NCBI RefSeq assembly: GCF_010015445.1
Contig: NC_053118.1
Location: 10,648,407-10,712,406, forward strand
Length of the DNA: 64,000 nt
Direction of reading: 5' to 3'
Source: Perca fluviatilis
Lineage: Eukaryota > Chordata > Actinopteri > Perciformes > Percidae
Shown here: in pieces, positions 50,101 to 58,268 of the stretch
Layout: every line of letters starts with the position of its first letter
How positions within the stretch are numbered: the stretch's first letter is position 1
Notes under the pieces: generated by a model
The model's database searches: none
The model's input: the letters and a program-made list of their open reading frames with translations, nothing else
What the model was told of the DNA's origin: nothing
Program-made: the position numbers and the translations under genes

Positions 50101-53100
50101 ACGCGAAGCTCTCATCCAATCATGTGCAGCCATCGGGCGTCATAGGAGGGTGTAGGCCACTAGCGTGCAATGCTGGGAAGCAGGGCTATCCCTTCCGTGA
50201 AAATAAACAAAAAAAACCCCACATATTTGGACACGTACCATAACGGTGGTACTGTTCTTCACATCATGCATCCCTCCCACTTTACCCGCAGCTTCTGAAA
50301 TTCCCCTCAGAGCTGAAATCTAAGGCTTTTCCTCTTGTGTTCATAATATAGCTCACGGCCAGAACCAGGACGGGAGATAATGATGATAATACGTTTAAGT
50401 CCCAGGAACAGCGGGCCTTCAATGGGATCTAATGACCTCATTATTTCTCATTAGTCTCCCTGAGGCACCTAGATGAAGATTTTAAAGGTGGTCCAGAGGT
50501 TAATCCTCCAGGGAGATTGAACCCGCTCCCCTGTATCAGTTTCTGGAGCTGCTGGACGAGCAGCCTAACCGCCGACTTGGCCATTGATCAGTGTGGGAGC
50601 TTCTCCAGTGTCGCAGATAGCCCACGCTGTCCCAGATAACCTTTTTTTTTTTTTGCCAGATAACTGGACAGAGGGATGAATGTCCGTCATAGTGATCCCT
50701 TCCTACCCACCTCGTTCTCTGATGACCCTCTGACCCTCCAGCTTTGCCTCCCTGCATTCTAATTCCCATGGAGCTGGAGCCGCATTCATGTGTCATCCAC
50801 CTCATCCATCTCACAGGGTGACATTATTACAGAACGTTCGATTTAGAAAACGACATTTCCGGGGCATTTGCACACTTGCCTTACATCTGAAACCGACAGT
50901 GATGTTCGAATCAAAAACCTTGTCAAGTGCTACTGCTGCTGCAAGGATACCGTTTTTCAGACATCTGCGTTGCTCCTAGTTACTGTCAGTAACTGAGGGT
51001 TGCACAATAGCCCTAGTGCTTGAAAGTACTGCCAGATGTTCTTGTGCTCCACTCTTCCTCTTTTATTTTTTGTTTGGGAGCTCAAAGTCTCTCAGGTGAT
51101 GACAGGCCTGGGAAGTGTGAACGGTAAACGACAGCTTTGTGCTTTCCAAATAGCTTGGTGATTAATTGGCCTGCTCTTTGTATTGGGTTTGTCTCGTATC
51201 ACCCAAAACAAAGAGGATAAGAGCTAAAAAACAATACGCCAATATACCTCCCTTAGACTCACACATGCAACACCAAAATCTCCACAGCACTCCAGTGAGG
51301 TTCAAGACGTATGTCGAGATGTGAGATTAAATTGAGCAAAATATAATACCTAGATGCGATAAATAATATCAGATGATTAAATGAATAACATGATGTGAGA
51401 ACACAGGAAATTACCAAAGAGATCAGCAGTTTATGGTCAGTGTATCTACGGTTTTCAGAATGTGGAGTACAGCTTCATTGCAGAGTGGGTCTATCTCCAG
51501 CCATATCTGATTGGTATGTGTGTGTTTCTGTGTGTGTGTGTGTGTGTGTCCATGATTTGTTTAGACTGGTCGGGAAAGCGTGAGACCAGAGTGAGTGGGC
51601 AGAGGCCATACTTTAGGGTTCAAAGTGAAGCGGGGAGGGACCCCCTCGTTTCGGAGGAATGCCGAGGAGGAGGCCTGATGGTTAGCTGGAGATGGTGTAT
51701 AATTAAGGGGTGTGATTGTGAGAACCTTCCCTTCCCCGGGCCCTGCAAGGGTCACAGATAAAAGAGCAGCCCTCAGCCTCCGTCCCTCTCACATGTGGAA
51801 AATCAAAGTAAGGCAGGTTTACGCGGCGAGACCGTGCGACACAAAATCAGAGGGGCGCACGGCACCCTACCTGGGAAGCCCCCCCCGCGAGCGGTGGGTG
51901 ATAGTGGCTGCAGGTTATAGATTGTGGTTCGCCGGCATTGGAAGCCTATTGGGAAAATAGGGCCACATAGAGCTTTTGAGGAACGTCATAAATTAGCCAG
52001 CTCTGGGAGGCCCCCTTCTAATCATGTGGGCCTGTGCGTCGCCGTGTTGGTGTGGTTGTTGTAATTTGGCCCTGCCTGACGTGCTATTTGTAGAGTAAGA
52101 GCTTGATGACACATCGCCGTGCCTTTCTTTGCGAGCGCGGCGCTGTGTGTCATGCGCAGCGGCAGGGTGTGGCGTGGGAGGATAAGTGCGCCGTTGTGTT
52201 TGCCGACTGAACGCATCAGCATTTGTTTGGCAATTAAGGTGGCGCGAAATGTCGTTGTACCCCACGCCTCCCCACTCCTAACCAACCTTTTTATTTTTTT
52301 TAAAATCATAGCCAGAACTGAAAGGATCCACACAGCAGGCGAGCATTGTGATCATGAGCCATCATAATGAAAACCCGACTTCCCAATATTCCTCAGTTAT
52401 GGACACAGACACAGATTGGAGCAATGTGTCGTGATAGGATAGCATAGTAGGACACTATTTAGAGCCCTAATGGGGTGTATTCTTCTGCCGCAGCACACCA
52501 TTAGTTGAAAACATGTGAGCTCGTGTGTTAGTACACTAGTGCAATTTGTTGGAAGAGGTCAGCGTGACATAATCCCTCACTGTCTCCGCTGTTGTGTTTT
52601 CACACTGTTGACTTTTTTCTCACTCTAAACAAGAACAGGAAGATGAAAAATAAAATATCTGTCAGGCGAAACACGCTCGCTGAAATACACTTGAGCCCCG
52701 GAGAGAAATGATTCACAGGGCATCGGCGGCGGCCTTTTTTTTTTCTTTTTTTTTTTCGGGATAATCCTTTGAAGAACCCCCTTTCCCCAAACCCCTTCGC
52801 TTTCTATCAACTCCAGATGAGAGAGTTGCTCAGACTCTGATGATTCTCTTCTTCCTCTCTCCTTCTTCCTCCAGGGTGCAGGATAGAGAACTGTGAGTCC
52901 TGCTTCAGCAAAGACTTCTGCACCAAGTGCAAGTCTGGCTTTTACCTACACAAAGGGCGCTGCTTTGATAAGTGCCCCGAGGGCTTCGCCCCGCTGGAGG
53001 AAACCATGGAGTGCGGAGGTACGTGAAGCAACACAAATATGTCAACAAAAAAAGAAGTTCTCAAGATCGAGAGAGTGAACAACATTGTCTTTTACACCTT

Positions 53101-54207
53101 TTTTTACCTGTAAACAGTATTTATAACTTCTCACTTGGCTTGTTAATTTTGGACTGAAAAACAAGCAGTTTCTGGTTTCTTTATTTATTAAAAAAATTGT
53201 TTTTTTCCCAACAAAAAAATTATGAAATATAAAAATACGCTAAGCGTGTTGAAAAACAATACATGCAAAATTTCCAAAAAGGAGCGTGGACGAAGCAGAA
53301 GCTTGTAATTTTTCCCACCCTTTATTCAACTCTCATTCCTGTACACATTATATATTACATATGTCATTATATATTAATTGCAAGATAACAAATATACAGT
53401 CATTTTAAACACCTCAACCCATCCCTCTATACTCACCTGTCCCAGTACAGTCAGTACGACAACCCACACCCACAATTAGCCTCTCTTCATCCTCATATCC
53501 TTTTAATAAAGTGTTTTTATACAACTTGTTAATGTTTGTGCAATGTTTTAGCACCTGCTCCAAACCATTCCACAAACTCACCCCACAGATAGTGACGTTT
53601 TTAAAGTGAAGTTCTCCTCTCAGATTAAACCCATCCTGCTTTTCCATAAACATTAGTTTGTAAATTTCCCAGAAGTAGATTATTTCGTGCTTTGAACTTG
53701 ATTCGTGCCATCTTAAATTGGACCTGCTCAGTCAACTTCAGTATATGTGACTTAAAGAATAATGGATTTGTCTTTTCCAGATATCCAACGTTATTGACGA
53801 TTCTGATTGCTCTCTTTTGTAATGTGCATATAACGACTGTAGTTCGGTTTGGTAGGTGTTTCCCAGTTGAACTGGGACCCACACACAAATAGGTTATAGC
53901 ATCCCGGTAAAGCGCCTTCGCCCTGTATTAAAGCTCGACCTGGGGTCTTTGAGTTGCCTCTAAATTACACTCCGCCGTGGGTTCACTTGCACATCCCTGT
54001 TTCTGCGTGTCTCCACAGAGGGCTGTGAGGTGGGCCAGTGGAGCGAATGGGGAGCCTGCACCAGGAGAAACAAAACCTGTGGCTATAAGTGGGGTCTGGA
54101 GACCCGGACGCGGCATATTGTAAAGAAACCACCCAAGGACACAATACCCTGTCCCACCATCGCTGAGTCCAGGATGTGCAAAATGGCCATGAGGCACTGC
54201 AGGAGAG
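15066..54207 (+). CDS. rspo2: rspo2, R-spondin 2 (exons joined 15066-15165, 42144-42332, 52875-53018, 54019-54207; last exon not in window)
   Basis: R-spondin 2 is a secreted agonist that bridges LGR4/5/6 receptors and the ZNRF3/RNF43 ubiquitin ligases, stabilising Frizzled and boosting Wnt signalling. The joined exons give about 207 residues. They comprise a signal peptide (1-21), a basic segment (R27WRRNKR33), furin-like repeat 1 (about 36-96), furin-like repeat 2 (about 97-143) and a TSP1 repeat (about 147-205). Arg67 and Gln72 align with the RSPO1 residues that contact ZNRF3/RNF43, and Phe107 and Phe111 with the LGR-contact pair. The sequence [10 protein letters not shown] and [18 protein letters not shown] identify RSPO2 rather than RSPO1, 3 or 4, and the eif3e neighbour agrees. 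All junctions are phase 1. The basic heparin-binding tail and stop codon are missing, presumably in an exon beyond 64000. Confidence 0.97.
18989..19056. repeat. (GT)n microsatellite
   Basis: About 34 GT units, followed by an imperfect GT/GGG-rich tail. Confidence 0.97.
20690..21050. mobile_element. hAT-like MITE fragment
   Basis: A right end gtattgtgcagcccta with cgatatgtgtatcgca-like subterminal sequence is typical of fish hAT MITEs. No matching left TIR was found, so the copy is truncated or diverged. The left border is approximate. Confidence 0.55.
21330..22390. repeat. Dispersed teleost repeat split by a nested element
   Basis: The left part (about 21330-21412) has gggggaaacagctagcctg and tgcacctctaa. 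The right part resumes at 22018 with aagctcac and continues past gctaagctaactggctgctg to ctcggcaagaaag. The same order, uninterrupted, occurs at 37080-37505 and in part at 33930-34310. The family is very common in fish; I leave it unnamed. Confidence 0.75.
21413..22017. mobile_element. PIF/Harbinger-like element nested in a dispersed repeat
   Basis: About 605 bp starting gggcgctgacacaccagg and ending tatatgtgtctacacc, with imperfect inverted ends. It interrupts the host repeat exactly between cacctctaa and aagctcac. The target is TAA/TTA-like, which suits PIF/Harbinger, but the superfamily is inferred. Its core around 21630-21720 is shared with sequence at about 49945-50045. Confidence 0.7.
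24260..24500. repeat. Copy of a dispersed element shared with 57229-57695
   Basis: It shares ordered blocks with the later copy: tctcgcattgccag, tctttaaacca, tcgtcttggg, and ctcgggaaggaacttgtttt followed by ggtggaac. The ends are approximate. Confidence 0.75.
27131..27189. repeat. (GT)n microsatellite
   Basis: About 29 GT units. Confidence 0.97.
28154..28678. mobile_element. PIF/Harbinger-like MITE
   Basis: Terminal inverted repeats of about 38 bp: the left begins cgccgccttcccactgctgc and the right ends gccagtgggaaggcgccg. The flanks are TAA at 28151-28153 and TAA at 28679-28681, an exact 3-bp duplication typical of PIF/Harbinger. There is no transposase inside the 525 bp. Confidence 0.85.
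30372..30397. repeat. Short (GT)n tract
   Basis: About 13 GT units, flanked by further GT/GGG-rich sequence to about 30450. Confidence 0.9.
33291..33824. mobile_element. TIR element with TA-type termini
   Basis: The left end tagggtgaattaacggtgat and the right end, whose complement reads tagggtgaattaagggtgat, match over about 27 bp with one or two differences. About 534 bp without a transposase. The terminal TA could be a TA target duplication (Tc1/mariner-like targeting); the assignment is tentative. Confidence 0.8.
33930..34310. repeat. Dispersed teleost repeat (copy of 21330-22390 family)
   Basis: It contains ccactctcacatctgtacg, ggttagcttagcttacc, agcagctagcattgctctgt and ccgcctattagcacctct in the same order as the 37080-37505 copy. 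It ends with a tccgaagtattccttt-like tail. Confidence 0.75.
37080..37505. repeat. Dispersed teleost repeat (uninterrupted copy)
   Basis: The blocks run ccactctcacgtctattgg, cagccggttagctta, gggaacagctagcttgact, cctactagcacctcttaagc, aagctaagctaacag, ctaactcgcggcaagaaagc. This copy shows the intact order used to define the nested insertion at 21413-22017. Confidence 0.78.
38683..38739. repeat. (AC)n microsatellite
   Basis: About 28 AC units. Confidence 0.97.
42144..42332 (+). CDS. rspo2: rspo2 coding exon 2: furin-like repeat 1
   Basis: 189 nt, phase 1 to phase 1; acceptor gtcctgcag, donor GTAAGT. It encodes [20 protein letters not shown], then the segment with C54, C57, C76, C80 and C95. 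The hairpin [17 protein letters not shown] carries Arg67 and Gln72, the positions matching the ligase-contacting Arg66 and Gln71 of RSPO1. It lacks none of the expected cysteines. Confidence 0.97.
42995..43200 (+). mobile_element. LINE reverse-transcriptase fragment
   Basis: One frame reads [16 protein letters not shown], matching the conserved RT motif (N/S)TG-PQG-VLSP-LF of L2/CR1-like LINEs. It is an old, frameshifted copy in the same orientation as the 3' part at 43356-43997. Confidence 0.7.
43200..43355. mobile_element. hAT-like MITE end inserted in LINE remnant
   Basis: It ends catatcgtgcagcccta with aatcgc-rich subterminal sequence, as in other fish hAT MITEs. It separates the RT-motif block from the LINE C-terminal block. 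No clear left TIR. Confidence 0.5.
43356..43997 (+). pseudogene. LINE ORF2 3' end, decayed (L2/CR1-like)
   Basis: Frames spread over frameshifts give [28 protein letters not shown] and, after a shift, [17 protein letters not shown] and PPRCSTERH. These match the C-terminal domain of fish L2-like LINEs. The end ggggataaataaagtatc runs into a TATC microsatellite, the usual tail of this group. It is 5'-truncated and not functional. Confidence 0.8.
44011..44127. repeat. (TATC)n / (TGTC) microsatellite, LINE tail
   Basis: About 28 tetranucleotide units, with CTGTC variants at the 5' side. Probably grown from the LINE 3' tail. Confidence 0.95.
44880..45200. repeat. Dispersed teleost repeat
   Basis: The blocks ttcaattttatttatag, gagttatctcaggacactct, cgagcaagcatttgg, caggcagcaacctcagacag, and ggtggccatctgccgc plus tgccgcttgg are the signature of a very common fish interspersed repeat. 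I recognise it by pattern and do not name the family. Confidence 0.75.
49790..50170. mobile_element. Relative of the 21413-22017 element
   Basis: The core actgaccgttgtgcatctga, aatgaagacggattcggcaa and cataaaatgttttcagaagc matches the corresponding core at about 21630-21715. A stretch near 50100-50130 (ctcatccaatcatgtgcagc) parallels tccaatcagctgc at about 21820. The borders are unresolved. Confidence 0.65.
52875..53018 (+). CDS. rspo2: rspo2 coding exon 3: furin-like repeat 2
   Basis: 144 nt, phase 1 to phase 1; acceptor cttcctccag, donor GTACGT. It encodes [20 protein letters not shown], then [20 protein letters not shown] and EETMECG. Phe107 and Phe111 in CFSKDF match the Phe pair that inserts into LGR4/5/6. 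Cysteines C98, C103, C106, C112, C115, C126, C130 and C143 are all present. Confidence 0.98.
53019..54018 (+). other. rspo2 1-kb intron occupied by an antisense LINE
   Basis: A GTACGT...CTCCACAG intron of exactly 1000 nt. Most of it is the minus-strand LINE fragment listed separately. Confidence 0.9.
53230..53905 (-). pseudogene. LINE ORF2 C-terminal fragment (decayed, antisense to rspo2)
   Basis: On the minus strand the frames read [20 protein letters not shown], then [11 protein letters not shown] and, after a frameshift, [12 protein letters not shown] and [14 protein letters not shown]. These blocks occur in this order at the C-terminus of a family of fish non-LTR retrotransposons. The copy is 5'-truncated and frameshifted, with its 3' end towards lower coordinates. 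The clade is not assigned. Confidence 0.75.
54019..54207 (+). CDS. rspo2: rspo2 coding exon 4: thrombospondin type-1 repeat
   Basis: 189 nt, phase 1 to phase 1; acceptor gtctccacag, donor GTAAGG. It encodes [20 protein letters not shown], then [18 protein letters not shown] and [17 protein letters not shown]. The WSEW motif (W152, W155) is the usual C-mannosylation site. N162-K-T is an N-glycosylation sequon at the position used in mammalian RSPO2. The domain binds heparan sulfate in the family and modulates signalling. Confidence 0.98.
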
Positions 54208-57109
54208 GTAAGGATGTTATACAGCCATATGTTAATGTGTGCGAGAGAGATATTCTGTCAACCGGTCCAAACTCCATCCATGTTCACTTCAAAGTTTACA
54301 CTACTCTGGTGAATATTAAAGAAAACAGCCCACTTGTTCCATTGGAGAACTGTTTCAGCCCATCTCAGAGTTCCACCTGTTTCATGTAACCTTTGTACCT
54401 TCCACTCAGCCTTGTTTTTTTTACCGTCTGTGTTTTTGAGGTGCACAGTGGCGTTCCTATGCACGAAATATCAGTATTTTTCCATGGCGGCCTTGTTCAA
54501 GCCAGCTCTTTTTCTGAGGTATATTTTTCCCCCCGTCTCTCCCATCTCCTTTCCTCTCCTCAGTGGAATTCTTCAAAGTACGGACTGCAGGTTTCCTCAA
54601 TGGCCGTCTCTGTTTCCTCCCGTCAGCCTGAGAGATATTTGCGGTGCACACAGCATGTATGTCAGGCCATTAAATGAGAAGTCAATTCTGGAATTTCTCT
54701 CTGTGTGAATACAGCTAAGGGAAATATTTTTTTTCAAAAAGTAAACCGTTTCTCTCAGACGGTCCAAACTAACCATTTGGGGGTGACGGCCGCAGTTAGC
54801 AGTGCTTTTAAAATAAATGTCTGTTCCCTTAATGCACTTTTAGGTCTCTCATAAACTTTGGATTAGGATAGGCCAAGTGTAAATATTTAATTCACCAAAT
54901 AAGGAAGCAATTACAGTGGCAGATATCATTCAGGCTATCAAAAAAAAAAGAAAGAAGAAAAACATTGTTTAACAGAAAGAGGAAAATAACCTAACCTCGC
55001 GGAGTTTTCTCCATTTTTGGCCTGGAGTGTTGGATGGGAGGATCATTTAGTGAAGTGGTGAAAGAGTAAATAAACTTGAAATAAACCCTGATATTTTCTC
55101 ATATTTCAGCACTATCAAGGGTAGGAAACTGTGATTCCATGGCACATTTAGTTCCTAAAGCCCTGTGCTGTTTGTCAGGGAATTTCTCCCCAACCCCTAC
55201 GTGCCTCTTCATGACTTCGCCATGCCTGTTTGACCTTTTCCAAAAAACTTTATGACCTCCTTTAATTAAAAGTTAGCATTGTTGCGCATGGTTACTGCCG
55301 TTAATTATCCCAAGCATGAAGTCACTGATGGGAAGTTGTCGTGAAGTCTAAATTGAGTGCGTAGCAGGACCATTCTTCTTCAGTCCTTTATAAACTGACA
55401 GCAGACTCCCCATGTCCATCTTACTTGAAGCAACTGTTCATTGCAAACCGCTCAGTGCAGTTCCTTATCCAATGGCTGAGTTACGTCTCTTTGGAAGATC
55501 AGTGGCCTCAGCTCTTTGGTTAAAAGCTGTGTGTAAACGTGTCACCCTGTGTGCATCTTAGGACTCTCCGGGCTCGTGAAGAGCTGTGGTGGCCAGTTTA
55601 ATAAAGGTACATTTCAGACTTAGGCATGTGTTGTTAATTCCCCGCAGCTCCACCGCTAGTGAAAAATCCCCACTTGGCAAAAGCCAGTGAAATGCAACAC
55701 TCTTCAGTTCAAATAAACACAATGTAAAAATGTAAGCTGCCGAAAGTCGAACGGGAAGCGATCCAGCGCCGTCACATGGGAGCTCAGCCGACTGACATTG
55801 TAAAATAATCACTTCCCGTGAGTGATAATAAAGCACAGTCCAATGGGAGGACAGGCCACCCTCTGAAATGCAGGTGATCGGGAAGTGAAGGTTCAAGAAA
55901 GGGCTGCAATATGGCTGAGTTCATAATGAAATATGTTGCTATGTGACCTTTTAAATTAATACAAATTTCACAGACTTTGCAAGCCATACTGTAGGTCCCT
56001 AGTACTATTTAAAATAACAGGATTTGCAATGCAGTGTGGTAAATTGAATCTTTTCAATAGAATGTTAAAAGCTGTAACCCCAACGTACTGTATGTGTTTT
56101 ATATTCAGAAGGAAATCTAAATATAAGAAGTGCTTGTAATGATCACTTGGAACTTAAGACTTTATCAGCTCTTCTTGCTGGACTCCAGACACCAATGTTT
56201 AGGATAAGCACAGGATTATATAACTGCAGACCGTAAGGATGCTGCGGATTAAATGGAGACAGGAAATAAGAGGACGCAGCATGTAGGTATACGCACTATT
56301 TATGGCAATGCTTATCTGATCACCCGGGCTTGCATTTCTACATATCCACGTATTTAAATTACACTGGACGTCAAAGACAAAGACCGATCCCCGTCTTTCA
56401 GCTTAACCGAGACGCACAAGGACAATGCAAAGGATCTTCTTCTTTTCCCTCTGTGTTGGCAAAGATCTAATCCCTCTGTACAACACACACAAGCAGAGGA
56501 CGTAAAGCCCAGATAATGTCAAGAGGCGAGGCATTCACAGCAAACATGACGAGTTGTGTAAACCGTGTCTGATGTGTTCCGTACCAGTTGCTGATCAGTG
56601 TAAACAATATATCATTCGCACTGCTGGGATTCATTTGCTGAGCTCAGCCGGTGTTTGCCAGAACAGCATTTTCCTGATAACACACTCTGTCCCCAAAATC
56701 GTAGGGAAAGATTGTGTGGAGCACATGGACAGACAAATATATGTGGTGGTCCAATGTCACAAGCGTTATTTCCATGCAACTGTCAAGCGAAATTTTCAGC
56801 AAACGTTTGAAGTTTGGCAAAAAATAAAATGAGAATTTGGTACGTTTCCACCGTCTGCGTTGAACGAAGCATCATATTTTTGTGTGTGCTTTTGGCAGTG
56901 AGATTAAACAACCGCAGCATTATTTATTTGGAAAAAAAGTATTCCAATTGCTGTTAATCACATTACTTTTGAAAACATCGAGTGATTAGAAAACCGTCCG
57001 TGCATTGTTGATGAAAATCTTTGTCAAATTCTACCAGCTGTTTAAAATTGGTGGATAGCTTTTATGTAATACTTCAATGGAAAATGTGCTCGACAATCTC
57101 TCTCTAAGG

Positions 57110-58268
57110 CAGTGTTTCTCAAACTTTTTACATCACGTACCACTTCAGAAAATATTAGGCTGTCTAAGTACCACCATTATGGCCCACATTAAGATAGAGT
57201 AGCGTACGCTACCCTATTCAGCTACATATAGTCTCGCATTGCCAGATCTTCCTCCGAAGCGCTGCGGAGGAGGGTCTTGCTAGTCCACACAGCATTCCGA
57301 GATGGCAGAAAAACGTGCTCTGATTTTTGGGCATTTCTTTAAACCAGTCCCAATCGTCTTGGGTGGCGCTATGCACCGGACGGAGCCACGGTGCCTCTGC
57401 AAAATAGCCTCGGGAAGGAACTTGTTTTGGTGGAACGTGTGTACGTTTTAAAGTTGTTTTTTGTCGTGCAACAGTAAACTCCGATTGGACAGATAGTCTA
57501 GCTAGCTGTCTGGATTTACCCTGCAGAGATCTGAGGAGCAGTTAACCATAGTCCTCACAAATCCACCGCAGTTTAAAATGCCAACACAAAGAAAGCGGAA
57601 GGTAACGGGACATCCGGCTGAAAAGAGTGACATACTGCGGAATTTCCGGCGCCACCGGCGCAATCCCGGAAGCGGAACGTCGTGGATTTAGACTAAGCTG
57701 TGGACAGTTCACGCAGGAGGCAGGTTTATTCCTAAAACAATATTTCTTGTCGACAGCCACAGCCACGCTGTACTTTACTTCCTCCGTCCCGCTCCAAATT
57801 TGAGGTGACTCGGGTCATATCTCCTTACCGCTTTGCTGCTAGCAGGCGCTGTGGAGACTTCACCATCGCTTTTTAAGTAGCGACTAGCACTTGTGCTCGT
57901 CCAATATAGTTTCAACAGGGCTGTTCGAAATATTGTCCTCCTCATCCACACTTCTCTTCCTGTTGGAGCCACGATTGCAGTATTATAACCACTCTCCTGC
58001 CATCACAGCGTAACTAATTATGGATTTATGCGCCCCTCCTATGTAGCAAGCTGAACACTTATTTTAAATTACTTTTAACTGATCATATTGTTAATTATAT
58101 ATTATTATATTATATTATATTATATATAATATTATTATTGGAAATGTTGTAGTATTTCTATAGTATTGTTTTTAAATTAATTCATTACATTTTTTTTTTC
58201 TTCTTTTATATAAGAGATTCCATCCGCGTACCACCAGTGGTACTTGTACCACAGTTTGAGAACCAGTG
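57110..58268. mobile_element. hAT-type element (Charlie-like ends) with exact-type TSD
   Basis: The ends are cagtgtttctcaaact and, at the right, agtttgagaaccagtg. The flanking 8-mers ctctaagg (57102-57109) and ctctaggg (58269-58276) match 7 of 8. A minus-strand frame at about 57775-57972 ends VRRYDPSHLKFG, resembling the RKYDPSYL-FGF start of Charlie/ZBED5-type hAT transposases, so this is a deleted relative of an autonomous element. A second element is nested at 57229-57695. Confidence 0.88.
57229..57695. mobile_element. Dispersed element nested inside the hAT element
   Basis: It starts tagtctcgcattgccag and ends ggatttagacta, with short inverted TAGTCT termini. It shares several ordered blocks with 24260-24500 elsewhere in the window. 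About 467 bp, no coding capacity, superfamily unassigned. Confidence 0.7.

Larger units (their letters stand above)
42333..52874 (+). other. rspo2 10.5-kb intron
   Basis: A GTAAGT...CCTCCAG intron. It includes a broken LINE 3' end (42995-43997), a (TATC)n tract, a dispersed repeat (44880-45200) and a MITE-like segment (49790-50170). The stretches 45200-49780 and 50180-52870 show no gene I recognise. Confidence 0.85.

Noticed and set aside
54920..55010. An acceptor-like ttcag followed by Lys-rich codons, considered as rspo2 exon 6
   Set aside because: Read in the required phase it gives a short Lys/Glu run and a stop, without the conserved end of RSPO2; it is a simple A-rich tract.
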